Source of the DNA: a virus
Direction: 5' to 3' (one strand)
Length of the DNA stretch: 64,000 bases
IMG/VR virus record: IMGVR_UViG_3300021138_001350
Span: 1 to 64,000 of that record
Within the stretch, counting starts at the first letter, position 1. Every line of letters begins with the position of its first letter. The translations under genes were made by a program, and so were the position numbers. Shown here piece after piece: positions 23,705 through 31,536 of the stretch. The notes under the pieces were generated by a model, which saw nothing but the letters and a program-made list of their open reading frames with translations, ran no database searches and was not told the origin of the DNA.

Positions 23705-24427
23705 ATGAAAACAAAATTTAAAATTAATTTAATTCAAAAATTAAAAGCACAATTAATTATTTTCTATTACGAAAATATTTTTTCTATTTTTTCTAATCGT
23801 TTAGAAATTGAAAGACTTCAAATAAGAAGTAGTATTAAAAATATAGATGATTGTAAACACACTAAAAGAGTAAGTGAAGCTTCTAAATTTTTACATAGTA
23901 TTAAGAAAAAAAGTAAGTCAATAAATAGTTTGTCTGATTATTTAGAATCTTTACCAGACAAAGAGAAAGTTGCCAACAATCTTATGACGTTCGACGAGGA
24001 CGAGCTCAGAGCGTATTGGTACCCAGAAATACCGAAGGTGAAAACTGATATATCTAAAGAGTTAGAAACTCGTCAAGTTGACGCACAAGAGGCTGCTAAA
24101 AAAATAGAACAATTAAGAAAAGATCTTGAAGATGAAGCTGCTCGTAGAAAAGAGGAAGAAGAAATAGAAGCTGCTTATTTAGAACACAAATATGAAGAAC
24201 AACGTCGTGCTCATTTAATAAATGTAGTTCAATCTGTAAATGATAATCTACAAAATAGCGAATTAAAAGAAGAAGTATCTCGAGTTACAAATGAGATTTT
24301 AGAGTCTAAAAAGAAAAGCAAATCAAAAACAAAAAAACAGAATGAAAAATCTAATAGCGAACCTAAAAAGAAATCTGTTACTAAAGATAAACCCACTCCT
24401 ACTAGGAAAAAAGCTAAAAAGGATTAG
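23705..24427 (+). CDS. coiled-coil protein carrying the EKVAN-YWYPE module
   Basis: 240 residues. The N-terminal 60 are hydrophobic/basic (KINLIQKLKAQLIIFYYENI). At about 87-112 comes the module EKVANNLMTFDEDELRAYWY PE, whose DNA (23963-24039) closely matches that of the protein at 34607. A long charged coiled coil (about 120-200; EEEEIEAAYLEHKYEEQRR) and a lysine-rich, low-complexity tail (KKSKSKTKKQNEKSN) follow. The role is unknown; the tail suggests nucleic-acid or membrane-surface contact. Confidence 0.65.
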   Translation: MKTKFKINLIQKLKAQLIIFYYENIFSIFSNRLEIERLQIRSSIKNIDDCKHTKRVSEASKFLHSIKKKSKSINSLSDYLESLPDKEKVANNLMTFDEDELRAYWYPEIPKVKTDISKELETRQVDAQEAAKKIEQLRKDLEDEAARRKEEEEIEAAYLEHKYEEQRRAHLINVVQSVNDNLQNSELKEEVSRVTNEILESKKKSKSKTKKQNEKSNSEPKKKSVTKDKPTPTRKKAKKD

Positions 24428-24437
24428 AGAAGATATA

Positions 24438-24620
24438 TTGCATGTACATGAATGGATAGAGATCGCTGTATATTCTAATAAAGATCGTTTGTATAGACAT
24501 GAAAAATATAAATGCAAAAGTTGTAATAAACAAATGCACATTGTTAGACATTGGGATAGAATTCCTAAAATATCCATAACAGATATATATGACTCGAATA
24601 AATACGATACCTCCAAATAA
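24438..24620 (+). CDS. small zinc-finger-like protein
   Basis: About 60 residues if it starts at TTG 24438; an in-frame ATG at 24342 would overlap the previous gene by 86 bases and encodes unlikely sequence there. The recognisable part is HVHEWIEI ... YKCKSCNKQMHI, a CxxC plus histidines zinc site of the kind found in other short proteins in this phage (27057, 19394). It overlaps the denV-like gene by 32 bases. Confidence 0.5.
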   Translation: MHVHEWIEIAVYSNKDRLYRHEKYKCKSCNKQMHIVRHWDRIPKISITDIYDSNKYDTSK

Positions 24621-25002
24621 ATTGTGTGATTCTCATTTGATTGCAGAATATAGAGAGATATTACGAGTATTTAAATTGGCAAAACATGATGAGAAAGCTC
24701 CTAAAGAGTTTACATTAGGGAATGGTCACGTAAAATTTTTCTTTAATAAGTTACAATACACCCACGAAAGATTTAATTCATTAAGACAAGAGATATTAGA
24801 TAGAGGATTTAAACCTAAAATGGAGTTTGATTCAGAAATTTTAGAATCTAAAAGATATTTATATAACCCATGGGAAGCAACAGAAATATCCAAAGAATTA
24901 ATTCGACAAAGGATATTAGAACGAGCATTAACCATGAAGAATATAAGATATCGAGGGGAACTAATAACATTTGATCAATACAAACAATTACTGTATGATT
25001 AG
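24589..25002 (+). CDS. denV: pyrimidine-dimer DNA glycosylase / AP lyase (T4 endonuclease V type)
   Basis: 137 residues, the same size as T4 DenV (138). It repairs UV-induced pyrimidine dimers: the N-terminal amine of Thr2 (after Met removal) attacks C1' of the damaged nucleotide, and Glu23 assists. T2, R3, R22, E23 and R26 of the T4 enzyme are all present here in the same positions (MTRIN ... HLIAEYREILRVF). LGNGHVKFFFNKL aligns with the T4 segment LGAGHVTFFYDKL. The start is therefore fixed at 24589 and the enzyme should be active. Confidence 0.92.
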   Translation: MTRINTIPPNKLCDSHLIAEYREILRVFKLAKHDEKAPKEFTLGNGHVKFFFNKLQYTHERFNSLRQEILDRGFKPKMEFDSEILESKRYLYNPWEATEISKELIRQRILERALTMKNIRYRGELITFDQYKQLLYD

Positions 25003-25231
25003 CGTAAAAAGAGAAGAACTGTACGACATTTACATGAAACAAGTAGATGAAATATGCGAAATATTAGATTGGAAAACACAGTTTGGACCTCGAGAAATTG
25101 TAAATATAATTGCCAACATAATAGAAAAAGAATCAAGCGTTACTGTAAATAACGATTTAATAGAAGCTCAATCTAAAATCGCCAGCCTTCAAGCAAGATT
25201 GGAAAGGTGCATAGAAAAATCTTACTATTAG
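24995..25231 (+). CDS. hypothetical helical protein
   Basis: 78 residues from ATG 24995, which overlaps the denV stop by 8 bases; a TTG further upstream is less likely. It contains ELYDIYMKQVDEICEILDWK and a C-terminal coiled coil (IEAQSKIASLQARLERC). Not recognised. Confidence 0.6.
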   Translation: MISVKREELYDIYMKQVDEICEILDWKTQFGPREIVNIIANIIEKESSVTVNNDLIEAQSKIASLQARLERCIEKSYY

Positions 25232-25233
25232 AA

Positions 25234-25440
25234 ATGAAAATTTTCTATACAATTTTACTATATGTAACCTCGTGGATTATGCGAGTAAGTATACGTAAAA
25301 GGTGGTGGAAAGTATCATATAAAGTAGGTGAATTTAGAAAACATAAGTTATCACCTAAATTAAGATCACTAGTAAAAAAAAGTAATGAGAGAAAAAAACA
25401 TTCCACTCGACAGTTATCATTATCACGAAATATTGGATAG
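25234..25440 (+). CDS. membrane-anchored basic protein
   Basis: 68 residues from ATG 25234. A hydrophobic N-terminus (FYTILLYVTSWIM) is followed by a strongly basic tail (RKRWWKVSYK; KLRSLVKKSNERKKH). It overlaps the next gene by 56 bases, more than usual here, so its end may be less certain. Function unknown. Confidence 0.5.
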   Translation: MKIFYTILLYVTSWIMRVSIRKRWWKVSYKVGEFRKHKLSPKLRSLVKKSNERKKHSTRQLSLSRNIG

Positions 25441-25702
25441 ATTAGCTATATTCACAGACATGATCGATAGCTATGTATATAAGCATCCTGTTTCAAAACA
25501 TCACCCTGAGCTCTCAGATTTTATTGAGGAAGCATTAAATAAATTAGTTGATGCATATCAAATGGTTGCAAATTTACCTGTTTTAGATGATTCTAATGAC
25601 GATAAATTTAAACCTAATTATAGTCAATTTGAAGACTCAACATTTAGTCAAATTCCACCTGAATTCTCAGAACCTACTCGCACTGATGATTTAAATATCT
25701 AA
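25385..25702 (+). CDS. hypothetical protein
   Basis: 105 residues. A helical first half (YHEILDRLAIFTDMIDSYVY; FIEEALNKLVDAYQMV) and a disordered acidic Pro-rich tail. Not recognised. Confidence 0.6.
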   Translation: MREKNIPLDSYHYHEILDRLAIFTDMIDSYVYKHPVSKHHPELSDFIEEALNKLVDAYQMVANLPVLDDSNDDKFKPNYSQFEDSTFSQIPPEFSEPTRTDDLNI

Positions 25703-25745
25703 TTAATCAAAAGATTTGTTATTTTTAATTAGAAATTAAGAAGAT

Positions 25746-26030
25746 ATGCCCGATAACTATGAATTAGGTAAAGATCATATTAGTGTTAAATCAGCGACAA
25801 TAGTACAATTAAAAGAATACTTTGTGATCAATACATTAGATGGACCTATAGATATGATAGTTAATATTCAAACAGATTTCGAAGGTATACCAGAAGAATA
25901 TCACGAAGTTTGTTTAAATGTATTAACTTCAAAATACTTAAATAAAGTTGATTTTTCAAATAATTCATTTTCTGATTGTAAATCAATCAAGAAAAAAAAG
26001 TGGTATCAATTTTGGAAACATTTAAAATAA
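25746..26030 (+). CDS. hypothetical protein
   Basis: 94 residues, beta-rich start (ISVKSATIVQLKEYFVINTL), a middle EGIPEEYHEVCLNVL, and a basic end (KKKKWYQFWKHLK). Not recognised. The leader here is AAGAAGATATG, not AAGTTATG. Confidence 0.6.
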   Translation: MPDNYELGKDHISVKSATIVQLKEYFVINTLDGPIDMIVNIQTDFEGIPEEYHEVCLNVLTSKYLNKVDFSNNSFSDCKSIKKKKWYQFWKHLK

Positions 26031-26047
26031 ATAATAAACAATAAATT

Positions 26048-26692
26048 ATGATAAGGTTAGTAAGATTTGTAATTGTATTCGCGTTATTAACGCAAGTTAC
26101 TCATGCTGCATGGGTATTTGAGAATATATCTCGAACAAAAGGTAATCAATGGGACTTTCTTATGTCTTATGTTTTTGCTGTTAGTTTAGAAACAAGTATC
26201 TTCATCTTTACGATGGAAGCTAAAATAAGAACAGCTGTATTTTTTGCGGTTGTTTCTACATTGATTAATCTATTATACTATTGGATTCAAGTTGGATTCA
26301 CATTAGAATTCTGGTCAATGGTAGTTATTTCTCCTATTATACCTATAACTATTTACTATTACTCAGAACTAATTACAGAAGATAATAATAAAAAGGACGC
26401 AGATTTAATGCCAGAGTTAAATAATAATGATTATATACCTGTACAAAATGTTGCACCGATTCCTCAACCAGTTGTATATGACACTACAACAGAACAAATT
26501 AAAGAAGTAGAACCAATTCTACAAACATTTGAAAATGGAGAACCAGTGAATCCTCTTAGAGAACAAATTAAACCTCTAGCAGATTCTGCACAAGAATACA
26601 ATTTTATTGATCGTATAGAACCTACCCCTCCAGGTGCATGGGGAATGCCAAAAATATCTAACAAAAAAATGGGTAAAACAAAAAATAAATAA
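26048..26692 (+). CDS. multi-pass membrane protein with proline-rich cytoplasmic tail
   Basis: 214 residues. Four hydrophobic segments at about 4-22, 33-53, 59-80 and 88-107 are followed by an acidic linker and a Pro/Glu-rich tail with repeated QPVV/EPVNPL/EPTPPGAWG motifs, ending in a basic cluster (KKMGKTKNK). Function unknown. Confidence 0.65.
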   Translation: MIRLVRFVIVFALLTQVTHAAWVFENISRTKGNQWDFLMSYVFAVSLETSIFIFTMEAKIRTAVFFAVVSTLINLLYYWIQVGFTLEFWSMVVISPIIPITIYYYSELITEDNNKKDADLMPELNNNDYIPVQNVAPIPQPVVYDTTTEQIKEVEPILQTFENGEPVNPLREQIKPLADSAQEYNFIDRIEPTPPGAWGMPKISNKKMGKTKNK

Positions 26693-26701
26693 TATATAAC
26701 C

Positions 26702-27055
26702 ATGGACATGTCTGTAGCACAGATCGCTCAAGTAGCGCACGAAATTAATAAAGCATTTTGTGAAAGTATCGGAGATAATAGTCAACCAAAATGGACAGAT
26801 GCACCAGAATGGCAGAAATCTTCTGCAATCAAAGGAGTTGAATTTCATTTAGTCAATCCAAACGCTAGTCCTTCAGCGTCTCATGACAGCTGGTTAAAGC
26901 AAAAGCAAGCGGATGGATGGAAATACGGACCAATTAAAGACGCTGATAAGAAAGAACATCCTTGCTTCGTACCCTATGATGAGTTACCAATAGAACAAAG
27001 ATCTAAAGATTTTCTCTTTAAACAAGTAGTACACAGTTTAAAAAATTACCTATAA
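26702..27055 (+). CDS. RyR-domain protein
   Basis: 117 residues, almost all of it one RyR domain (named from ryanodine receptors): PEWQKSSAIKGVEFHLVNPN, SHDSWLKQKQADGWKYGP, KDADKKEHPCFVPYDELP, QRSKDFLF. In bacteria and phages such single-domain proteins probably bind a nucleotide-derived ligand, and the domain is recurrent in nucleotide-sensing defence systems. That link is from the family literature; nothing here shows the ligand. Confidence 0.85.
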   Translation: MDMSVAQIAQVAHEINKAFCESIGDNSQPKWTDAPEWQKSSAIKGVEFHLVNPNASPSASHDSWLKQKQADGWKYGPIKDADKKEHPCFVPYDELPIEQRSKDFLFKQVVHSLKNYL

Positions 27056-27056
27056 T

Positions 27057-27239
27057 ATGTTTCAAGTACGTAAAACCAAAGGCGAATGCAAAGATCATGT
27101 TTGGGGTTTTTTAGAAGTTACTACTGTTAGTACAACGGGAGAAAAAAACGCTTACACATTAAAACAATGCAAGAAATGTTTTAAAATTGAAAATAAAGAA
27201 GTTAAAGACGATAAACAATTTATTAAGCATGAAAATTAA
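27057..27239 (+). CDS. small zinc-finger-like protein
   Basis: 60 residues with C-x-D-HVWGFLEV near the N-terminus and QCKKCFKI at about 41-48, a His/Cys zinc site. Similar to the short protein at 24438. Overlaps the next gene by 11 bases. Confidence 0.55.
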   Translation: MFQVRKTKGECKDHVWGFLEVTTVSTTGEKNAYTLKQCKKCFKIENKEVKDDKQFIKHEN

Positions 27240-27480
27240 TTACGCAGTTATATGTTTTAAAGAGTTGGACACTAATCACATGAAACTTAAGCATAAATGT
27301 CTATACGAAGAAGAGCCAGATGATATGGATCTTGCGATGTTAGTAAAAGAATTAGAAACGGATCCTTCTTTTGACATGATAGGTGATGATGATTACGAAA
27401 TGATAGTATTGAGTAGAGAACGTGATGCTGAATTCATGGATCAATTAGATATTCCAGAAGAAATACAAGATACTGTATAG
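27229..27480 (+). CDS. hypothetical acidic protein
   Basis: 83 residues from ATG 27229, preferred over an upstream TTG. Acidic (YEEEPDDMDLAMLVKELE; GDDDYEMIVLSRERDAEFM), mixed alpha/beta. Not recognised. Confidence 0.6.
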   Translation: MKINYAVICFKELDTNHMKLKHKCLYEEEPDDMDLAMLVKELETDPSFDMIGDDDYEMIVLSRERDAEFMDQLDIPEEIQDTV

Positions 27481-27481
27481 C

Positions 27482-27577
27482 ATGATAACAGAAATATCAC
27501 AAACAACTCTATTGTTAATATTAGTATTACTAATAATGTTAATAATTAAGCATGATAATAAAAACAAAAAGTTATGA
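27482..27577 (+). CDS. single-pass membrane microprotein
   Basis: 31 residues: MITEISQ, a hydrophobic helix (TLLLILVLLIMLII) and a basic tail (KHDNKNKKL). Its stop overlaps the ATG of the next gene (TTATGAG), giving a coupled pair. Confidence 0.45.
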   Translation: MITEISQTTLLLILVLLIMLIIKHDNKNKKL

Positions 27578-27765
27578 GTCCTAAAGAAAAAGCGTTAGAA
27601 TTAATAAATAAGTTTGACGGTTATACACATTATGCAGAATGGGTAGTAGATGAAATATTAGATGGATTTAGAAAATTATTACCATCTACTTGTAGGAAAT
27701 ACTGAGAAGAAGTTAAACAAGAAATAGAAAAGCTAAGAAGAGACTACAAAAAATTAGAAATATGA
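27574..27765 (+). pseudogene. short accessory gene interrupted by an in-frame TGA
   Basis: The frame from ATG 27574 reads 43 residues (SPKEKALELINKFDGYTHYA ...), hits TGA at 27703-27705, and then continues in the same frame for 19 codons (EEVKQEIEKLRRDYKKLEI) to TGA 27763-27765. Homologous small phage proteins have a tryptophan in this position (typically YW-EVKQEIEKL), so TGG has probably become TGA. Either the gene is broken by a single base change or the TGA is read through. Nothing else in the window uses TGA as sense. Confidence 0.6.
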
Positions 27766-27914
27766 AAAAAATAAGACAATTCTTAGAAGGCTGGTTAATG
27801 GGACTTGTTATAACAGGATCTGTATTGTATTCATTAATAGTAGTATCAACTTATTGTATTATCGTATTAGGTATTGCTTACTTAATAATGTCAATAATTA
27901 ATTTAAATAAATAA
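27762..27914 (+). CDS. membrane microprotein
   Basis: 50 residues, start overlapping the previous stop (ATATGA). Hydrophobic across about 10-45 (WLMGLVITGSVLYSLIVVST; CIIVLGIAYLIMSI), probably two membrane passes. Function unknown. Confidence 0.5.
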   Translation: MKKIRQFLEGWLMGLVITGSVLYSLIVVSTYCIIVLGIAYLIMSIINLNK

Positions 27915-27917
27915 GTT

Positions 27918-28529
27918 ATGAAAAAAGAAATCAAAAAAGGAAATCTAAATTACGACGGATCAGGTAGAGCATACCCCGATAATCCACAAATAAAAGAAAA
28001 TTGGAATTGTATTTGGGAAAATAATGGTAAGTACTATAAGTTAGTTGGTGATAACGAACATAAAGAATGGAGCGAAATAAATATTAATAACTTTGAACCA
28101 ATATTTGAACCAACAAAAAACAGATTTATGATAGTAGAAATGCTTGGACTTCCTCCTTATGTTGTGAAGTCAATGTCCAATTTAATGAATTATGGATCCG
28201 CAGGGAACGTCGGACCAATTGGTTGGAGTCCTGTTGAATTTGAACTGTATTCTGTATCTGGTATACTAAAAAGTGAACATGAAGTTGTGTCTGCGGATTT
28301 TAATGTGGAACACAGATTAATAAACTATGTAAACAATCATAAAGATATAGAGTTAAACATAGGAGTCAAGATCTTAGATGCCACAGGAAAAGAAGTTGTA
28401 ACCATGATATTATCAGAGTGTGATTTTATACGTCTTGATCTTGGATCCAAGAATTGGAGCTCAGACGACATAACAAAGATTAAATTTATTGTTAAACCAA
28501 AGAGTGTAAGTTCTTATACAAACCTCTAA
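27918..28529 (+). CDS. hypothetical protein
   Basis: 203 residues. The first 65 (IKKGNLNYDGSGRAYPDNP ... WSEININNFEP) are aromatic and gly-rich; the rest is alpha/beta with a beta-rich tail (IGVKILDATGKEVVTMIL). Not recognised. Leader AAATAAGTTATG. Confidence 0.65.
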   Translation: MKKEIKKGNLNYDGSGRAYPDNPQIKENWNCIWENNGKYYKLVGDNEHKEWSEININNFEPIFEPTKNRFMIVEMLGLPPYVVKSMSNLMNYGSAGNVGPIGWSPVEFELYSVSGILKSEHEVVSADFNVEHRLINYVNNHKDIELNIGVKILDATGKEVVTMILSECDFIRLDLGSKNWSSDDITKIKFIVKPKSVSSYTNL

Positions 28530-28544
28530 TAAAATAAATAAGTT

Positions 28545-28793
28545 ATGAATATAACAGCGATGCAAATGCTGAGGAGTTTTACTTACACTTTAGAGGAAAG
28601 AATGATAACAGAAAACATAAGTCCATTTGAAGTAATAAGACTCATATCAACAGAGATTAATTACCAACTTTTATCAGAAAGGGACCAGATCATAGAAGCT
28701 TGGGTTGATGGTAATATGTTGGGTAGAAATGGAAATATAATAGAAGAATACGACACAGGAATCGGATACTATAAAGAAATGTATAATAAATAA
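28545..28793 (+). CDS. hypothetical helical protein
   Basis: 82 residues, helical (LRSFTYTLEERMITENISPF; ISTEINYQLLSERDQIIE) with an acidic C-terminus. Stop is adjacent to the next ATG (TAAATG). Not recognised. Confidence 0.6.
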   Translation: MNITAMQMLRSFTYTLEERMITENISPFEVIRLISTEINYQLLSERDQIIEAWVDGNMLGRNGNIIEEYDTGIGYYKEMYNK

Positions 28794-29108
28794 ATGGAAG
28801 TACTATTCGTAAACACTCCGCAACAAGCTAAAGAACAAGAAAATCCACAGATAATAAATGGTAAGTTCCATATATGGATGGTTAAATCAAGAATGTTAAA
28901 AGCAGGAGAAACCTTTCAACAATGGATAACAAGAACAAAAGAAGATTATTATGCGCATCACCAAAAAAATATAAAGTACTTATTCATTTATGATATAATA
29001 CCAATAGGAACAAACGGTGGAGGAGATCAATGGGTTAGTCCATCAAAAGATACAGAAAGTAAAGGCTCAATGATAATAAGATACGCATTTTCAGGTGAAG
29101 AAGATTAA
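28794..29108 (+). CDS. hypothetical protein
   Basis: 104 residues with FVNTPQQAKEQENPQIING and ETFQQWITRTKEDYYAHH, ending in an acidic tail. Not recognised. Confidence 0.6.
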   Translation: MEVLFVNTPQQAKEQENPQIINGKFHIWMVKSRMLKAGETFQQWITRTKEDYYAHHQKNIKYLFIYDIIPIGTNGGGDQWVSPSKDTESKGSMIIRYAFSGEED

Positions 29109-29121
29109 ATAGAACTATAAT

Positions 29122-29331
29122 ATGACCTATGATATAATATGTCCAAATTGTAATATAGAATTTGAACATGATACTGTATTTGAACCATTATCAGATGAAT
29201 ATCCAAATTACGGATGGTATAAAAATGGAAAGTGTCCATCATGTGAATCAGAATTCACCTTTGATTTTGATTGTGATTATGATGACGCTGTAATAGTCCC
29301 AGTATTTTTAGAACCAAAATTTAAATTATGA
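29122..29331 (+). CDS. zinc-ribbon protein
   Basis: 69 residues. IICPNCNIEF and GKCPSCESEF supply two CxxC pairs about 30 residues apart, a classic zinc ribbon, between acidic aromatic segments. It overlaps the next start by 4 bases. Function unknown. Confidence 0.7.
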   Translation: MTYDIICPNCNIEFEHDTVFEPLSDEYPNYGWYKNGKCPSCESEFTFDFDCDYDDAVIVPVFLEPKFKL

Positions 29332-30296
29332 GTAAGTACAGAGAAGCATTGATGTATTCAGAGGATGAGATGAGATGTTCTTTTGATGCGGGGTATGATT
29401 ATAGAACATCTTTAAATCATGATATTATAATTGAGTTTGGTAAAGATTCAGCACAAACTTTTAAAAGTTTTCTCCAATCCATTCAACCACAAACAGAAGA
29501 AGTAAATAGTATTTATTTACATAAAGATGATTTTATAAAATTAGAAGAAGTATTACTTAATCCACCTGAACCAAATGCTAGTTTAGTTAAAGCATATAAA
29601 AGATATAAGTCATTTCAATCAGAATCAATAATGTATACAGAGGAAGAAGTGTGTGGGTTTGCAGAGTGGTTCGCAACAGAAGATTATATCCATCGTGGTA
29701 TGGAAGATGGCGAATGGTTTTATAGAGGTGTTAAGCATACTAAGGAAGAACTTTTAAGAATTTACTTAAACTCCCTTCAACCAAAGACAGAAGAACTTAA
29801 AGAAAGATTTAAACTATGTCCTAATCATCCTAATGTACTTATAAGTCAATGTGGAATATGTAATGATGATTTCCCTAAACTAGAACAACCAAAGACAGAA
29901 GAAGTAGAAAGAGGATGGACTATAACAGACAGAACAGTAATTGATAAACAATTAGAAGCTATAAAAACTGTTATGGGTAATATTAAAACTAAAGAACAAG
30001 CAATTCAATTCCTAAAAGATTCAGGTATTGAATTAGAAGAACAACCTTCCCCATCCATAAAGAAGGAAGATAAAATATCTAAACTAACATTCGATAAAGA
30101 GATAAGTCAATGGGTAGACATTTATAGTTATGAATTAGGATTAATAAAAGGGAAGGAAGAAGGCTACAAAGCTAATAACTCATTGGATGAATTAGAGAAG
30201 TGGGTGAGAGAAGAACGTTATCATTATGGTACTGATATTAATTCACAAGAATTGATAAATAAACTTTACCAACTAAAAACAAAATTGCAGAACTAA
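29328..30296 (+). CDS. mosaic accessory protein of repeated short modules
   Basis: 322 residues built from short modules that recur elsewhere: YSEDEMRCSFDAGYDYRTS, EELLRIYLNSLQPKTEE, PKTEEVERGWTIT, a Cys-rich CPNHPNVLISQCGIC and EGYKANNSLDELEKW. Two of these are nearly identical at the DNA level in the gene at 31511. Such mosaics are common in Bacteroidota phages and probably arise by recombination between small homologous blocks. No enzymatic motif. Confidence 0.65.
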   Translation: MSKYREALMYSEDEMRCSFDAGYDYRTSLNHDIIIEFGKDSAQTFKSFLQSIQPQTEEVNSIYLHKDDFIKLEEVLLNPPEPNASLVKAYKRYKSFQSESIMYTEEEVCGFAEWFATEDYIHRGMEDGEWFYRGVKHTKEELLRIYLNSLQPKTEELKERFKLCPNHPNVLISQCGICNDDFPKLEQPKTEEVERGWTITDRTVIDKQLEAIKTVMGNIKTKEQAIQFLKDSGIELEEQPSPSIKKEDKISKLTFDKEISQWVDIYSYELGLIKGKEEGYKANNSLDELEKWVREERYHYGTDINSQELINKLYQLKTKLQN

Positions 30297-30303
30297 AAAC
30301 ACT

Positions 30304-30330
30304 AAAACCGTAGACAGGATTATCTGAATA
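30304..30330 (+). repeat. 27-bp leader repeat, copy 1
   Basis: AAAACCGTAGACAGGATTAT plus CTGAATA ends 10 bp before the ATG at 30340. A copy with 25 of 27 bases identical lies at 32267-32293, also 10 bp before its ATG. It probably is a promoter or a shared 5' leader. Confidence 0.6.
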
Positions 30331-30339
30331 CAAAATAAT

Positions 30340-30642
30340 ATGGAAACAAATCAGTTATTAATTGAAGCAGCAAAACCGCTAGTAATGTACCTAAGAAAAA
30401 CTTATAATCCTCATGTAAAGGTTATTGTAGACCAAACAGGAGCAGAAGTAGTTGAGGGTATATTGTCAACAGGATTAGCTTATGATGGTTCTACACCTAA
30501 GCTAAGTAAATTAGAAGATATGCAAAAATCAATGGAACTCTTTGCAACTCTAACAGAACCTGAATCATTTAAAGAGTGTGTTGACCAATTAAAATACTTT
30601 AAAAGTATTGCCACAAATTATGTAACTAAAACCCAACAATAA
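30340..30642 (+). CDS. hypothetical protein
   Basis: 100 residues with a beta-rich N-terminal part (VKVIVDQTGAEVVEGIL) and helical C-terminus (LEDMQKSMELFATL). Preceded by leader repeat copy 1. The last base is shared with the next start. Not recognised. Confidence 0.65.
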   Translation: METNQLLIEAAKPLVMYLRKTYNPHVKVIVDQTGAEVVEGILSTGLAYDGSTPKLSKLEDMQKSMELFATLTEPESFKECVDQLKYFKSIATNYVTKTQQ

Positions 30643-30758
30643 TGAAAACACTTTTTGACATTTACAGAAAAAAGGCAGCAAAAGCCTTTAACTATCCATC
30701 CATCAAATTATGTTCTGATGGAGATGTAATCACCTATTTAAAAAGCATAAATCTTTAA
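30642..30758 (+). CDS. small hypothetical protein
   Basis: A 38-residue frame whose ATG overlaps the previous TAA (TAATG); basic (FDIYRKKAAKAFNYPSIKLC). Spans the whole gap to the next gene. Not recognised. Confidence 0.45.
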   Translation: MKTLFDIYRKKAAKAFNYPSIKLCSDGDVITYLKSINL

Positions 30759-30760
30759 TT

Positions 30761-31159
30761 ATGAAATTAACAGTAACAGAGGACAGGCTCCTTCAACTTG
30801 AAGGAGTCTATCTTCCAATAGTATTATTAACCGATAAGGGAGAAAGGTTTATTATTTCAATGCGAGATGGTGGATTTGAATTTAGGTATAACGGAAAACC
30901 ATACAGAGCCGTTAATGGATTGTTATCTGAAGTAATTCCTGACCAACCTGAACAAAGTAATGAAGTAGACAACACACCTTATACAAATGCAGCAAGAGAA
31001 TCATCATTATTAGAAGCTGCTCATAAGGCAGCTAATGCAACCTTAACAGACCAAGATTTGATTGATAATCCACATTTTAAAGATGCAGGATTCAAGCAAG
31101 GTGATTCTGTTATTATCAGCGAAGGAGATGGAAGAATTGAAGCAACAGGAGTTAATTAA
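30761..31159 (+). CDS. hypothetical protein
   Basis: 132 residues. The first 60 are beta-rich (RLLQLEGVYLPIVLLTDKG; GGFEFRYNGKPYRAVNG); the middle is Glu/Asn-rich and likely disordered, and the end is a small acidic domain (FKQGDSVIISEGDGRIE). Not recognised. It is followed by a strong hairpin. Confidence 0.65.
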   Translation: MKLTVTEDRLLQLEGVYLPIVLLTDKGERFIISMRDGGFEFRYNGKPYRAVNGLLSEVIPDQPEQSNEVDNTPYTNAARESSLLEAAHKAANATLTDQDLIDNPHFKDAGFKQGDSVIISEGDGRIEATGVN

Positions 31160-31166
31160 CCAATCA

Positions 31167-31198
31167 AAGCACACTATCTAATAATGGGTAGTGTGCTT
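31167..31198 (+). terminator. strong hairpin, possible terminator or leader structure
   Basis: AAGCACACTA (31167-31176) pairs perfectly with TAGTGTGCTT (31189-31198), extended by a G-T and a C-G pair. There is no following T-run (ACTAAAGTATTATTATG), so it may protect or attenuate the transcript rather than end it. Confidence 0.5.
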
Positions 31199-31212
31199 AC
31201 TAAAGTATTATT

Positions 31213-31536
31213 ATGAAACCATTTAAAGAAATAATAACAGAAATAGAATCTAATGTTGAAAAGCCATTTATAACCGCAACATTTGGTGATAATTGGAAAG
31301 AACACGCTATAAAGAATTACCCACTAGAAATAATAGTTGATATAGCTTGGAAAAATGGCAGGAAAGCTATACTACTTGAAAGGGCATTGAAAGATTATAC
31401 CAATGAACCATTTTTTGTTGAACAAGCAAAATTTGCTAAAGATATAACTTCAAAATATAGTTATCCCGAAGAACTTGATTCATCAAGATATATCCCAACT
31501 ACCGAAAGTAATGAGGGATGTAATGCAGTCTTATAG
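31213..31536 (+). CDS. hypothetical protein
   Basis: 107 residues, helical, with KPFITATFGDNWKEHAIKNY and an amphipathic helix FFVEQAKFAKDI. The start has an ATTATTATG leader. Not recognised. Confidence 0.6.
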   Translation: MKPFKEIITEIESNVEKPFITATFGDNWKEHAIKNYPLEIIVDIAWKNGRKAILLERALKDYTNEPFFVEQAKFAKDITSKYSYPEELDSSRYIPTTESNEGCNAVL

